A DNA stretch of 64,000 nucleotides from Candidatus Gastranaerophilales bacterium. Its GTDB lineage: Bacteria > Cyanobacteriota > Vampirovibrionia > Gastranaerophilales > Gastranaerophilaceae. The first letter of the stretch is position 1; each line of letters begins with the position of its first letter. The stretch spans positions 310,001 to 374,000 of the forward strand of contig CALUPW010000001.1 in the NCBI GenBank assembly GCA_944322785.1. The letters run 5' to 3'. Both the position numbers and the translations under genes were made by a program. Below the pieces are notes generated by a model, which had not been told where the DNA came from, searched no databases, and saw only the letters and a program-made list of their open reading frames with translations. Below, one piece after another: positions 35,211 to 44,436 of the stretch.

Positions 35211-35271
35211 TTTTTCTTTTTTCTGTTCTTTCCGGTTGTCACATATTTATTTTAAGGCGAGGTGACGACTT

Positions 35272-35850
35272 TTATTCTGCTGTAGCTACATTAACAAGTG
35301 ATGGACGTAGAACTTTGTCGCCCATTTTGTAACCTTTTTGAAGCTCTGCAATAATCGTGTGTTCAGGATGTTCACCGGTTGGAGTCTGCATTACGGCTTC
35401 ATGAAAATTAGGGTCAAAAGTTTTGCCTTCCGCCTCAATTATTTCCAGCCCGAGTTTGGACAGGCTGTCCCAAACTTGTTTGTGAACAAGATTAAAGCTT
35501 TCTTTGCATTTTTCACAATCTTCTACATTTTCAAGAGCCTTTTCGCCTCTTTCAAAGTTGTCCAGAACTTCAATCATTTTTTTCATAGTGTTTTCTATTC
35601 CGAGCTTGTAAAGACTTTCTCTTTCCTGAGCCTGACGTTTTCTGTAGTTGTCAAAATCCGCAGCAAGTCTTAAATACTGATTGTTTAATTCATCATATTT
35701 TTCCTGCAGTTTTGAAAGTTCATCCTCAGTTTTTTCGTCCGGTTTGCTTTCCGTATTTTCGGAATTTTCTGTTTCGTTATTTAATTCGGTATCAAGTTTA
35801 ATTTCTTCATCCGAATGATTTTTAAACGGATTGTTGTGTTTGTGTGTCAT
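35272..35850 (-). CDS. grpE: Nucleotide exchange factor GrpE
   Basis: GrpE releases ADP from DnaK. An acidic N-terminal part (about 1-45) is followed by a long coiled coil (LSKLQEKYDELNNQYLRLAADFDNYRKRQAQE, 46-77) and the beta head with VLDNFERGEKALEN, DPNFHEAVMQTPTGEHPEHTI and the terminal VLRPSLVNVATAE. The 192-residue length is standard. It is the first gene of the four-gene operon. No HrcA-type CIRCE element was seen upstream, so heat regulation must differ or come from a distant promoter. Confidence 0.96.
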   Translation of the reverse strand: MTHKHNNPFKNHSDEEIKLDTELNNETENSENTESKPDEKTEDELSKLQEKYDELNNQYLRLAADFDNYRKRQAQERESLYKLGIENTMKKMIEVLDNFERGEKALENVEDCEKCKESFNLVHKQVWDSLSKLGLEIIEAEGKTFDPNFHEAVMQTPTGEHPEHTIIAELQKGYKMGDKVLRPSLVNVATAE

Positions 35851-36055
35851 ATCTCTACCTCTACAATATAGTATAACTTAATTATAATTTATCAAGCTGA
35901 CAAGACGGTCAAAATTTATTATTTTTTAATAATTGGACTTAAATAAATTGATTTTTATATACTTTACATTATTTAACTTATTTACTTATTGAAATATTGT
36001 TGTATTATCATATATGTAGTATTGATTAAAAGTAGTTTTTCTTTTCGGAGGAAAA

Positions 36056-37375
36056 GTGACAGATAAATTTTACATAAAAGGCGGAACACCCCTAAAAGGA
36101 GAGGTTAAAATAGGAGGAGCCAAAAACTCTGTTTTAAAGCTCATGGCAGCAGCTCTTCTTGCAAAAGGCAAAACAAAAATCCATAATGTACCAGATTTGA
36201 CCGATGTTGAAATCATGCTTAATGTTATTGCGGAACTGGGCGCAAAAACTTCATACGACAAATCAGAAAAATCGGTTACGATAGATGCAACAGATATTAC
36301 GGATATTACTGCCAAATATGAACTTGTAAGCAAAATGAGAGCATCGTTTATTGTTCTGGGTGCGCTTGTTTCGAGATGTAAAGAAGCTATTGTAGCACTT
36401 CCGGGCGGATGTGCAATCGGCGAACGCCGTGTGGATTTCCATATAAGAGGTCTTGAGGCGTTAGGTGCCAAAATCAAGATTGAAAACGGCTATGTGCATG
36501 CAAAAGCAAACAGATTAGCCGGCACCGATATTTATCTGGATATTCCGTCAGTCGGGGCAACCGAAAATCTTATGCTTGCGGCGGTTCTAGCAGAGGGTTC
36601 AACCCGTATTCAAAATGCGGCTCAGGAGCCTGAAATTGTTGATCTTGCAAACTTTTTAAATTCAATGGGTGCTGATATTAACGGCGCAGGTACTTCTGAA
36701 ATCGTTATTAACGGAGTAAAACAGTCTGATTTGCATCCGATTGAATATACGACAATTCCTGACAGAATTGAAGCCGGAACTTTTATGACGGCAATTATTG
36801 CAACCCGTGGCAAAGGTATTATACGGAATGTTTTTCCGGCTCATTTGACATTCTTTACTGACAAACTTTTAAAAATGGGCGCAAACATAAAACTAATCGA
36901 GCCTAATTCGTTAGAGGTGAGCTGTAAAAACAGACTTAATTCAATCAATTTTATCACACAGCCCTATCCGGGATTTCCTACAGATTTGCAATCAATGGCA
37001 ATGACTCTGTTGACAACTGCAAACGGAGTTGGAATAATTACCGAAAGTTTGTATGAAAACCGTTTTATGCAGGTGCCGGAACTCCGCCGCATGGGAGCAG
37101 ATATCCATCAGGACAGAAACCATGCAATAATAAAAGGTGTTAAAAAACTTACCGGAACAACTCTTGCTGCAAGCGATCTTCGTGCCGGAGCTTCTCTTGT
37201 TGTTGCCGCTTTAATGGCAGAGGGAAATTCCGTTATTGAAAACTTACATCATATAGATAGAGGATACGAAAATTTTGAAACTAAGCTAAGATTGTTAGGT
37301 GGCAGGATTGAACGAAAAGACGATACTTTGCCTGCAAACCTAACGGAGGATACGCATAATGAGTCCTACTTATAA
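36056..37375 (+). CDS. murA: UDP-N-acetylglucosamine 1-carboxyvinyltransferase
   Basis: MurA transfers enolpyruvate from PEP to UDP-GlcNAc, the first committed step of peptidoglycan synthesis. The protein begins MTDKFYIKGGTPLKGEVKIGGAKNS. The catalytic Cys lies in LPGGCAIGERRVD (about 119), so a fosfomycin-binding cysteine is present. FPTDLQSMAM and DLRAGASLVVAALMAEG (about 375-391) are family motifs. It starts at GTG with CGGAGGAAAA 0-4 bases before, and is 439 residues long. Its end overlaps the next small gene by 17 bases. Confidence 0.97.
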   Translation: MTDKFYIKGGTPLKGEVKIGGAKNSVLKLMAAALLAKGKTKIHNVPDLTDVEIMLNVIAELGAKTSYDKSEKSVTIDATDITDITAKYELVSKMRASFIVLGALVSRCKEAIVALPGGCAIGERRVDFHIRGLEALGAKIKIENGYVHAKANRLAGTDIYLDIPSVGATENLMLAAVLAEGSTRIQNAAQEPEIVDLANFLNSMGADINGAGTSEIVINGVKQSDLHPIEYTTIPDRIEAGTFMTAIIATRGKGIIRNVFPAHLTFFTDKLLKMGANIKLIEPNSLEVSCKNRLNSINFITQPYPGFPTDLQSMAMTLLTTANGVGIITESLYENRFMQVPELRRMGADIHQDRNHAIIKGVKKLTGTTLAASDLRAGASLVVAALMAEGNSVIENLHHIDRGYENFETKLRLLGGRIERKDDTLPANLTEDTHNESYL

Positions 37376-37697
37376 GCGCTGGTATGATCACGATCCGCTA
37401 TTATTGGAAGTTATAGAGCTTTTAAGAAATTATCAGACGGAACTGAGAGCTCAGGCAGAGATATTTTTGGCAAAAATTGAGGAAAAAGTTTCCAAAGAAA
37501 CTGTTGAAAAGTTTTATCAAATGACAAAGGAAACAAGCGCAAACAACCGCTGGTATGACAAAGATCCAGTTATTTCAAGAACAGTTGAATTGTTAAGGAT
37601 TGTACCGCCTGAGGCGCAGAAAATTTGTGCGGAAAACTTTATAAGAACTTTAAAAGAAATGGGTATTGAATACGAAAGCCCGAATAAAGAAAATTGA
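37359..37697 (+). CDS. Small protein with tandem RWYDxDP repeats, coupled to murA
   Basis: The 112-residue protein contains two copies of the same unit: KRWYDHDPLLLEVIELLRN (about 6-24) and NRWYDKDPVISRTVELLRI (about 64-82), each followed by a charged helix (AEIFLAKIEE; AENFIRTLKE). The family is not recognised. It overlaps murA by 17 bases, so translation is coupled and a role in cell-wall synthesis or its control is possible. A good terminator follows. Confidence 0.75.
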   Translation: MSPTYKRWYDHDPLLLEVIELLRNYQTELRAQAEIFLAKIEEKVSKETVEKFYQMTKETSANNRWYDKDPVISRTVELLRIVPPEAQKICAENFIRTLKEMGIEYESPNKEN

Positions 37698-37704
37698 TTT
37701 TTAT

Positions 37705-37735
37705 AAAGTCTGTCTTAAAAATGACAGACTTTTTG
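37705..37735 (+). terminator. Terminator of the murA transcript
   Basis: AAAGTCTGTC and GACAGACTTT form a 10-bp stem followed by TTT, separating murA from pilin copy 3. Confidence 0.85.
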
Positions 37736-37776
37736 GACTGTGCTATGTGAAGATACTAATATAACAGGAGCAATAA

Positions 37777-37830
37777 ATGGTGAAAAAGCAGACTATGATT
37801 GAAATTCAGGGGGGGGGGGGCAACCCGTAA
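37777..37830 (+). CDS. Leader reading frame with G tract before pilin copy 3 (OFF phase)
   Basis: ATG 37777 follows AACAGGAGCAATAA and opens MVKKQTMIEIQ, then 12 G and a stop after 17 codons. This is the same arrangement as at 29520, with only a silent change in codon 2 (GTA to GTG). Loss of one G would join it to the pilin frame. Confidence 0.7.
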   Translation: MVKKQTMIEIQGGGGNP

Positions 37831-38950
37831 AACAGGCTCCTGCTGCGGTTTAGACTTATGTCATAATTTCAAAATTACATGTCTTGAAGCCTCAGGCGAA
37901 AAATTTCTGCGTCATTCTGAGCTTGACTCAGAATCTATCAATGCTGATAACAACAGACTCCGGCTCGGGGGCCGGAGTGACGAAAGCGGTAAAATTATAC
38001 CTTCGTCTTTCCGTCACCCTGAACTTGTTTCAGAATCTCTTAATACATCAACAGATTCCGGCTCGGAGGCCGGAATGACGGGTGCAGAGTCAAACATTCT
38101 TCACCGCAAAGTCCGAAGTGACGAAGGTCGTAAACGCACCACCTTCCGTCACTCTGACGGAAGTCAGAGTCTGTCAATGCCGGTTAATTTAATCCGGCAC
38201 TTATGGCCGCAAAAGTCCCGCAAAGCCGCCTTCACCATGGCAGAAGTTTTGATAACACTCGGTATAATCGGAATAATAGCCGCAATGACACTGCCTGCAC
38301 TGATACAGCGAAAACAGGAAAAAGTAACCGTAACCCGCCTTAAAAAAGTGTATTCAATTCTTTCACAAACCTACGACCGTTTGTTTTATGAAAACGGTTC
38401 CGATGCGACAGGCTGGGGGCTTGGAGATATGTATGAACAAGAAAGTCATGAAATTTTAGCCAATAAATTTCTGCCTTATCTGAATGTAATACAAAATTGT
38501 GTCGGAAAAGACAGTACTTATGTTGCAAAACATTGTACAAAGATTTATAACTACTCTCCGTCATATTCAAGCGTTCGTCTGATTGACGGAGTAACCGTAA
38601 TATTCCGGTCATGGTATGGCGATTGTCGTATGAATTTGGGTAACGAACCTCATTTAAAAAATGTTTGCGGGGAAATATTGGTTGATATAAACGGGACAGG
38701 ACGTCCTGACTTGCCGGGAAACGATATATTTACTTTTTACCTGACAAAAAACGGAATATATCCAATGGGAACAGAATTTGATACTCGAAATTCTTTTAAA
38801 GAAAAATGCAACAAAGATATTGAATGGGGAGCAAGTGTAGGCGATATGCAAAACGGTATGGGCTGTACAGCATGGGTGTTGTATAAAGAAAATCAGGAGT
38901 ATCTCAGGTGTTCTGATTTGGACTGGAACGGCAAAAATAAATGCAGATAG
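37799..38950 (+). CDS. Pilin-like protein, copy 3, with palindrome-derived leader (phase variable)
   Basis: As in copy 1, the open frame starts from a weak TTG and passes through the G tract. Residues 1-144 are the leader (ATRKTGSCCGLDLCHN, then palindrome-derived segments such as RLRLGGRSDE and DSGSEAGMTG). Phe+1 is residue 145 in A|FTMAEVLITLGIIGIIAAM, followed by the usual helix. The mature domain differs from copy 1 (QNCVGK, KHCTK, GDCRM, NVCGE, GMGCTA, cysteine-rich). Copy 1 and 3 leaders differ by indels of 12 and 6 bases, which keep the frame. An internal ATG (38177) would give a short normal leader. Confidence 0.75.
   Translation: MKFRGGGATRKTGSCCGLDLCHNFKITCLEASGEKFLRHSELDSESINADNNRLRLGGRSDESGKIIPSSFRHPELVSESLNTSTDSGSEAGMTGAESNILHRKVRSDEGRKRTTFRHSDGSQSLSMPVNLIRHLWPQKSRKAAFTMAEVLITLGIIGIIAAMTLPALIQRKQEKVTVTRLKKVYSILSQTYDRLFYENGSDATGWGLGDMYEQESHEILANKFLPYLNVIQNCVGKDSTYVAKHCTKIYNYSPSYSSVRLIDGVTVIFRSWYGDCRMNLGNEPHLKNVCGEILVDINGTGRPDLPGNDIFTFYLTKNGIYPMGTEFDTRNSFKEKCNKDIEWGASVGDMQNGMGCTAWVLYKENQEYLRCSDLDWNGKNKCR
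37809..37820 (+). repeat. Poly-G tract (12) in pilin copy 3
   Basis: Twelve G after CA of the leader glutamine codon, identical in position and length to copy 1; eleven or fourteen would be the in-frame lengths. Confidence 0.9.
37910..37982. repeat. Composite palindrome, CGTCA/TGACG family (pilin copy 3, first unit)
   Basis: CGTC, hairpin ATTCTGA-gcttgac-TCAGAAT, CTATCAATGCTGAT, hairpin ACTCCGGC-tcggg-GCCGGAGT, GACG. The same unit as at 29665 with base changes on both arms of the first hairpin (CCGGA to CTGAG type), suggesting that pairing is kept. Confidence 0.85.
38012..38080. repeat. Composite palindrome, CGTCA/TGACG family (pilin copy 3, second unit)
   Basis: CGTC, CCTGAA-cttgt-TTCAGAAT, a short spacer, hairpin ATTCCGGC-tcgga-GCCGGAAT, TGACG. 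Corresponds to the unit at 29767 and is also translated in frame. Confidence 0.85.
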
Positions 38951-39040
38951 TTTTGGAAGAAACATACTGCGCCCCGTGTGCAAGGTGCAGGATGTGAAAA
39001 TTCTATTTACATTTTGTTACATCTAATATAAACTGTTCTT

Positions 39041-42000
39041 GTGTTTGATATAGGAAATCTTGACAACGAGAATTATTCACAGTTTCAGTATCTTGTAAAA
39101 TCAAGATACTCTTTTGCCGTGACAGGGCTTATTACGATATTGAGATTGTTTTTGTTGAAGCAGGCTGCAAAAATTTCAAAGAAAAAAATCCTTTTTATAA
39201 CTTCAACAGAACAAAATGCTCTTAAATATCAGAACGATTTGCAGCGGGCGTTTGATTTAAAATCGGAAATTCTGCCTTTCCAAAACATTTCAATGTATGA
39301 AACAATTGCTCCAAACTGTTATGAATACGCAGAACAAATAAGAATTTTACGTAGCAGACCTGATGTTGTGATTGCGCCGGTTAAAGTTATGCTAGAAAAG
39401 TTTCCGGATGAAGATTTTTTTGATAAAAATTCCGTTAAAATTAAAGTGGGAGAAGATATTGATACTAAAAAAATCGGAGAAACTCTTGTTCAATTCGGTT
39501 ACAAACGTTCGACTATGGTTAGTGATATCGGAGAATTTTCAATCAGAGGCGATATAATTGATATTTTTTCGCTCGACAAAAAGCCGGTCAGAATTGAACT
39601 CTGGGGAGATGAAGTTGTTGATTTAAGATATTTTGACAACGAAACTCAAAAATCTGTTGAAAAAATTAAAGAAATAGAAATCTTTCCGGTTCACAAGTTT
39701 TTAACAGAAATTTCCTCGCCCTTTGCAGATGATTTTCAAAAGCTTTCTGCGGAACTTGCAGAACAATTGAGAGAGGAAGGATATTTTGAAGGGATTGATG
39801 TTTATCAAAGTTATTTCAATTCAAATCTGGTGACTGTTCTTGATTACTTTAAAGATTATCTTGTAATAGTTGATGAAGCCGCAGAAGTTTATTCAAAATT
39901 TGAGAGTTTTGATGATACATACGAAGACCAGATTGCGGAAAACCTTAAACTCGGGCTTCATTATGAGTTGAAGGACAAAAATCACGTGGTTTTTGAAGAA
40001 TTTATTCAAAAACTTGCAGGATTTGTAAAAATAGGATTTAATAACTTCCTTGATGATGAGATGGATGAGATTGTTGAATTTAACACCCTTCCTCTCAAGA
40101 ATTTTGAGGCAAATCTTGATGAAATTGCACAGTTTATAAAAGAAAATTCAAACTATGATATCGTAATTGCAACGGACTACAAAGAACGTGTAAAAGAAAT
40201 TCTGAAAGAACGGGAAGTTTTTAAAATAATAGAATTTACTGACAGCATAACTTCTCATGGCGGAATTCTTGAGGATTTCAAAACAATAATTTTTACGGAC
40301 CGTGAACTTTTTAACAAACGCTCAAAAGAAGTTACGGCAGCACGCAAATCTTATTATAAAGAAAAGCCCGAATATATTGAAAACATTAACGACATAAAAG
40401 AGGGCGAATACGTAGTCCACAGTATTCACGGGGTCGGAATTTACAGAGGTTTAAGCCAGCAGGAAATCGACGGGCAGTTGAAGGATTACCTGACAATAGA
40501 ATACGCAGCAAAAGACCGGCTTCATATACCTGCCGAGCAGATTAACCTTCTTGTCAGATACCGCGGCTCAGGTTCAATAAAACCTAAACTTTCGAGAATG
40601 GGCGGAAAAGACTGGGAAAATACAAAAGCCAGAGTTAAAAAAGAAGTCGAACAGGTTGCCTATGATTTATTGAGGCTTTACGCACGACGCAAAATGCAGC
40701 AGGGAATTGCGTTTCTTCCTGACACCAACTGGCAGGTCGAAATGGAGGAGGCTTTTGAATACACGGAAACTCCTGATCAGATGAAGGCGATTACAGAAGT
40801 CAAAGCTGATATGGAAAGCAGCCAGCCGATGGACAGACTTATATGCGGGGATGTCGGATTCGGCAAAACTGAAGTTGCAATGAGAGCAATTTTTAAAGCC
40901 GTTACATCAGGCAAACAGGCAGCCGTAATTGTTCCGACAACAATTCTTGCACTCCAGCATTTCCAGACAATGAGTGAACGTTTTAAACCTTTCGGGGTGA
41001 ATGTTGAACTTCTTTCACGTTTCCGGACACACAAAGAACAGAAAGAAACCGTAAAAAGACTTGCGCTCGGCGAGTGTGATGTTGTTATCGGAACCCACAG
41101 ACTTTTACAGGAAGGAATTGTGTTTAAAGATCTGGGGCTTCTGGTGATTGATGAGGAACACAGGTTCGGCGTAAAACACAAAGAAAAATTGAAAGCATTC
41201 AGGGAAAATATTGATATAATTACAATGTCTGCAACGCCTATTCCGAGAACGCTTTATATGTCATTATCCGGCATCAAAGATATGTCAATAATTAACACAC
41301 CGCCCAAAAATCGTATGCCGATTAAGACTTATGTCGGCGTATGGAATGATACAATGGTTAAAAACGCAATTATCCACGAACTTGATAGGGAAGGTCAGGT
41401 GTTCTATCTTTACAACCGTGTTGAAACCATTGAAGAATTCAAATTTCAGCTGCAGCAGCTTGTGCCTAACGCAAGAATTGCCGTCGGCCACGGGCAGATG
41501 GATGAAAAAGCTCTGGAAAAAGTTATCGTTGATTTCGCAAATCATGAATATGATATCCTTCTTGCCACAACGATTATCGAAAATGGTATTGATATTCCAA
41601 ACGCAAATACAATGATAATCCATGACGCAGATCGTTTCGGGCTTGCACAGCTTTATCAGTTGAGAGGCCGTGTAGGACGTTCACAAAGACAGGCTTACTG
41701 CTATTGCTTCTATAAAAAAAGTAAAGAAATTACAAAAGAGGCATTCCAGCGATTGAAAGCAATAAAAGAATTTACGACACTAGGCAGCGGCTATCAGATT
41801 GCAATGAGAGATGTCGAAATACGTGGTGTCGGAAATATTCTGGGTACAAAACAGCACGGACACATGATAAATGTGGGCTTTGATACTTATTGTCAGCTGC
41901 TGGACGAAACAGTCAGAGAACTTCAGGGTGAAATAATAAACAAAAATCATCCTGCAATTGTAGATATAAATGTAACGGCATTTATTCCTGACGAGTGGGT

Positions 42001-42430
42001 CGGGTCAGCCGAACAAAAAATGATTGAATACAAGCGCCTTGCAGATGTTAAAAATGATGTGGAACTTGATTATATTACGGAGGAATGGAAAGACCGTTTT
42101 TCAAAACCACCCGAAAGCGTTGAAAATTTAATCAAACTTATAAGAATTCGTCTTGCCGCAACGGATGTGGGAATTTCTTTGATACGAGAAACATCAGACA
42201 ACATAAGAATTTATATGCCGTTTCTCGAAGGCGAATGGAAAATCATTCAGCGGGGGCTTCCTTCAAATATTTTGAAAAAGATAAAATTTACAATAGCACC
42301 AAAATCCTGCCAGGAAGGCAATTCCATTTTGCTTTTAAATAATCAATATATGAATTTTGATGAAGTATTTAACATTTTGACAGATTTGTTTTATTATATA
42401 CATAAAATAAGTCATGAATTTACATACTAA
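39041..42430 (+). CDS. mfd: Transcription-repair coupling factor
   Basis: Mfd removes RNA polymerase stalled at lesions and recruits the UvrAB machinery. UvrB-like N-terminal modules (about 1-330) are followed by the RNA polymerase interaction domain ([16 protein letters not shown], about 463-478). The RecG-like translocase has Walker [13 protein letters not shown] (about 604-615), DEEH (about 705) with the following [11 protein letters not shown], and [18 protein letters not shown]. The last domain (about 960-1129) is the TRCF C-terminal part. The 1129-residue length is usual. The start is a GTG with a poor ribosome site, but the protein begins in the region expected for the family. Confidence 0.95.
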   Translation: MFDIGNLDNENYSQFQYLVKSRYSFAVTGLITILRLFLLKQAAKISKKKILFITSTEQNALKYQNDLQRAFDLKSEILPFQNISMYETIAPNCYEYAEQIRILRSRPDVVIAPVKVMLEKFPDEDFFDKNSVKIKVGEDIDTKKIGETLVQFGYKRSTMVSDIGEFSIRGDIIDIFSLDKKPVRIELWGDEVVDLRYFDNETQKSVEKIKEIEIFPVHKFLTEISSPFADDFQKLSAELAEQLREEGYFEGIDVYQSYFNSNLVTVLDYFKDYLVIVDEAAEVYSKFESFDDTYEDQIAENLKLGLHYELKDKNHVVFEEFIQKLAGFVKIGFNNFLDDEMDEIVEFNTLPLKNFEANLDEIAQFIKENSNYDIVIATDYKERVKEILKEREVFKIIEFTDSITSHGGILEDFKTIIFTDRELFNKRSKEVTAARKSYYKEKPEYIENINDIKEGEYVVHSIHGVGIYRGLSQQEIDGQLKDYLTIEYAAKDRLHIPAEQINLLVRYRGSGSIKPKLSRMGGKDWENTKARVKKEVEQVAYDLLRLYARRKMQQGIAFLPDTNWQVEMEEAFEYTETPDQMKAITEVKADMESSQPMDRLICGDVGFGKTEVAMRAIFKAVTSGKQAAVIVPTTILALQHFQTMSERFKPFGVNVELLSRFRTHKEQKETVKRLALGECDVVIGTHRLLQEGIVFKDLGLLVIDEEHRFGVKHKEKLKAFRENIDIITMSATPIPRTLYMSLSGIKDMSIINTPPKNRMPIKTYVGVWNDTMVKNAIIHELDREGQVFYLYNRVETIEEFKFQLQQLVPNARIAVGHGQMDEKALEKVIVDFANHEYDILLATTIIENGIDIPNANTMIIHDADRFGLAQLYQLRGRVGRSQRQAYCYCFYKKSKEITKEAFQRLKAIKEFTTLGSGYQIAMRDVEIRGVGNILGTKQHGHMINVGFDTYCQLLDETVRELQGEIINKNHPAIVDINVTAFIPDEWVGSAEQKMIEYKRLADVKNDVELDYITEEWKDRFSKPPESVENLIKLIRIRLAATDVGISLIRETSDNIRIYMPFLEGEWKIIQRGLPSNILKKIKFTIAPKSCQEGNSILLLNNQYMNFDEVFNILTDLFYYIHKISHEFTY

Positions 42431-42446
42431 AAGAAAGAGAGAAATT

Positions 42447-43592
42447 ATGAAGGGAAAAAAACTCTTAGTTACACTTGCAGTATCGGCGATATTATTTACC
42501 GGCTGCGGCTTAAAGGGCGGAAACACTATCATTAAAATTAATGACAGTAAAATTACACAGGGACAATTTGATAAAAAATTGAATCAAACAATCGGCACAT
42601 CAATGTTTTCTCAAATGGGTGTTGATTTAAAAAACAATAAAAATACTTTCCTGTTAAATTTGATTAAAGAAAGAGTAGTTAATGAATTAATTGTTAAAAC
42701 ACTTCTTGACGAAGAAATTAAAAAACGTGGTATCAAAATTACCAATAAAGATACGGAAGATGCAATCAAGGATATTATTGACAAAGTGGGATCAAAAGAA
42801 CAATTGAACAATATCTTAAAACAAAACGGCATGACATCCTCTCAATTCAGAAATGATATCGCAGAACAGGTAAGAATTAAAAAATTGGCAGAACAGTTGG
42901 GCAATTCTGATGTATCCGACGCTGATGCAAAAAAATATTATGACAAGCATATACAAAGATTCAAATATCCTGAACAGGTGAGAGCTTCTCATATTCTTGT
43001 TGCAGCAAACAGAAAAGATTTAGAAGAACTTGTAAAAGCTGAAAATGAAGGCAAAGAACTTTCTCAAGCTGATTTGAATGCAAAAGTTGATGCAAAAATC
43101 AAAGAAAAGAAAGATAAAGCAGAAAAGATTTTGTCAGAAGTAAAGAAAGATCCGTCAAAATTTGCAAAAATCGCCAAAGAAAATTCTGAAGATCCGGGTT
43201 CAGCCATCAACGGCGGTGATTTAGGATTTTTCCCCAGAGGCAGAATGGTTGCGGAATTTGAAAAAGCCGCATTCAATCTAAAACCGAATACTCTGTCAGA
43301 CGTAATTCAAACACAGTTCGGATATCACATTATCTATGTAACAGATAGAAAAGCTGCCGGACAGGAACCGTATGACAAAGTTCAAAAAGATATTAAAGAA
43401 TTTTTGAAAAATCAAAAACAGGTTGAAATGATTGATGAGCTGGTTGAATCTTTGAAAAAGAATGCAAAAATCGAATTTGTTGATCCTTCATACGATCCTC
43501 AAAATATTCAGGCAGAAGTTCAAAAACAGCTTGATCCTAAAAATCAGGCACCGCAGGAAGAAAAAATCCCTGATATTCAAAAGAAAAAGTAA
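42447..43592 (+). CDS. Parvulin-type peptidyl-prolyl isomerase lipoprotein (PrsA/SurA-like)
   Basis: A lipoprotein signal is clear ([22 protein letters not shown], lipid cysteine near 21). An N-terminal SurA-like chaperone region (about 30-150) follows. The parvulin domain has [12 protein letters not shown] (about 178-189) and [24 protein letters not shown] (about 250-273), with [15 protein letters not shown] near the end. Such proteins help fold exported proteins in the periplasm. A lysine-rich stretch (about 190-230) is inserted early in the parvulin fold. I chose ATG 42447 over 42414 because AGAGAG lies before it. A strong terminator follows. Confidence 0.92.
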   Translation: MKGKKLLVTLAVSAILFTGCGLKGGNTIIKINDSKITQGQFDKKLNQTIGTSMFSQMGVDLKNNKNTFLLNLIKERVVNELIVKTLLDEEIKKRGIKITNKDTEDAIKDIIDKVGSKEQLNNILKQNGMTSSQFRNDIAEQVRIKKLAEQLGNSDVSDADAKKYYDKHIQRFKYPEQVRASHILVAANRKDLEELVKAENEGKELSQADLNAKVDAKIKEKKDKAEKILSEVKKDPSKFAKIAKENSEDPGSAINGGDLGFFPRGRMVAEFEKAAFNLKPNTLSDVIQTQFGYHIIYVTDRKAAGQEPYDKVQKDIKEFLKNQKQVEMIDELVESLKKNAKIEFVDPSYDPQNIQAEVQKQLDPKNQAPQEEKIPDIQKKK

Positions 43593-43610
43593 TCTGAAAA
43601 ATAATTATAG

Positions 43611-43642
43611 AAATCCCGCTTGTTTGCCAAGCGGGATTTTAT
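43611..43642 (+). terminator. Terminator of the parvulin gene
   Basis: AAATCCCGCTT and AAGCGGGATTT form a perfect 11-bp stem around GTTTGCC, followed by TATTATTTT. Confidence 0.9.
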
Positions 43643-43718
43643 TATTTTCAAATCTTTATAAATTATTGCAAATCCGCTGTATCTCTTATAATATGAAAAT
43701 AACTAAGGGGTATTGCAA

Positions 43719-44432
43719 ATGAGTGAAATTCAAAAAAGAATACTTATTGTTGATGATGACGATGAAATCCGTGATTTACTTGAATTTGACATCTCACAAA
43801 GCGGATATTTTGTTGATACCGCACATGACGGCATGGAAGGGCTTAATAAAGCTCTTAACAATGCATATGATTTGATTCTGCTGGATGTTATGATGCCGAA
43901 AATGAACGGATTTGATGTATGCCGTAATATCCGTCAGGCAAAACTTGCAATACCGATTTTGATGCTGACGGCAAAAGGTACAATTGATGATAAGACCGAA
44001 GGTTTTGACTGCGGGGCTGATGATTATCTTGTAAAACCCTTTGATATCCGTGAAGTTTTGTTGAGAATCCGGGTTTTGCTCCGCCGTAATCAGGTTGAAG
44101 ATACAAATGATTTGTCTAATGAAGTTTTAAAAGTGGGCGATATAGAGATTTTTCCGGAAGCTCTTGAAACAGTTGTGATAAATAAAAGGGTAAAATTAAC
44201 ACCCACGGAATTTGAAATTTTGTATTGTTTAATGCAGCATTTTAACAATCCGGTGACACTTGCAACGCTCCTTGATGAAGTCTGGGGCTACGACAGCGAT
44301 GAAGATGTCAGAATGCTCAGGGTGCATGTCGGAGGACTCAGGAATAAAATCGAACCAAATCCTAAAATCCCTAAATATCTCCATACGGTTACAAATGTAG
44401 GTTACAAACTTACTCCGTTCGGCGAGGGCTAA
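43719..44432 (+). CDS. OmpR/PhoB-type response regulator
   Basis: The receiver domain (about 1-120) has the acidic pair ILIVDDDDE, the phospho-acceptor Asp in LILLDVMMPKMNG (near 57), MLTAKG and YLVKPFD. The winged-helix effector (about 135-237) contains KLTPTEFEILYCLMQH and RMLRVHVGGLRNKIEP and ends in the usual VTNVGYKL. It is the first gene of a run that continues with a histidine kinase 4 bases after its stop, so the two are a cognate pair. The signal is unknown. I chose ATG 43719 over the TTG at 43713 because of ribosome-site spacing. Confidence 0.95.
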   Translation: MSEIQKRILIVDDDDEIRDLLEFDISQSGYFVDTAHDGMEGLNKALNNAYDLILLDVMMPKMNGFDVCRNIRQAKLAIPILMLTAKGTIDDKTEGFDCGADDYLVKPFDIREVLLRIRVLLRRNQVEDTNDLSNEVLKVGDIEIFPEALETVVINKRVKLTPTEFEILYCLMQHFNNPVTLATLLDEVWGYDSDEDVRMLRVHVGGLRNKIEPNPKIPKYLHTVTNVGYKLTPFGEG

Positions 44433-44436
44433 CTCT

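Noticed and set aside
35851-36055. Heat-shock CIRCE element before grpE
   Set aside because: No TTAGCACTC-N9-GAGTGCTAA pattern was found; -10-like TATAAT and TATACT are present but no -35 at good spacing.
29552-37820. Explaining the frameshifts at all three G tracts as sequencing or assembly error
   Set aside because: Not excluded, since 12-G tracts are error-prone. But error alone does not explain why three leaders share sequence and tract position; tract instability would make both real variation and error likely. Kept as a caveat.
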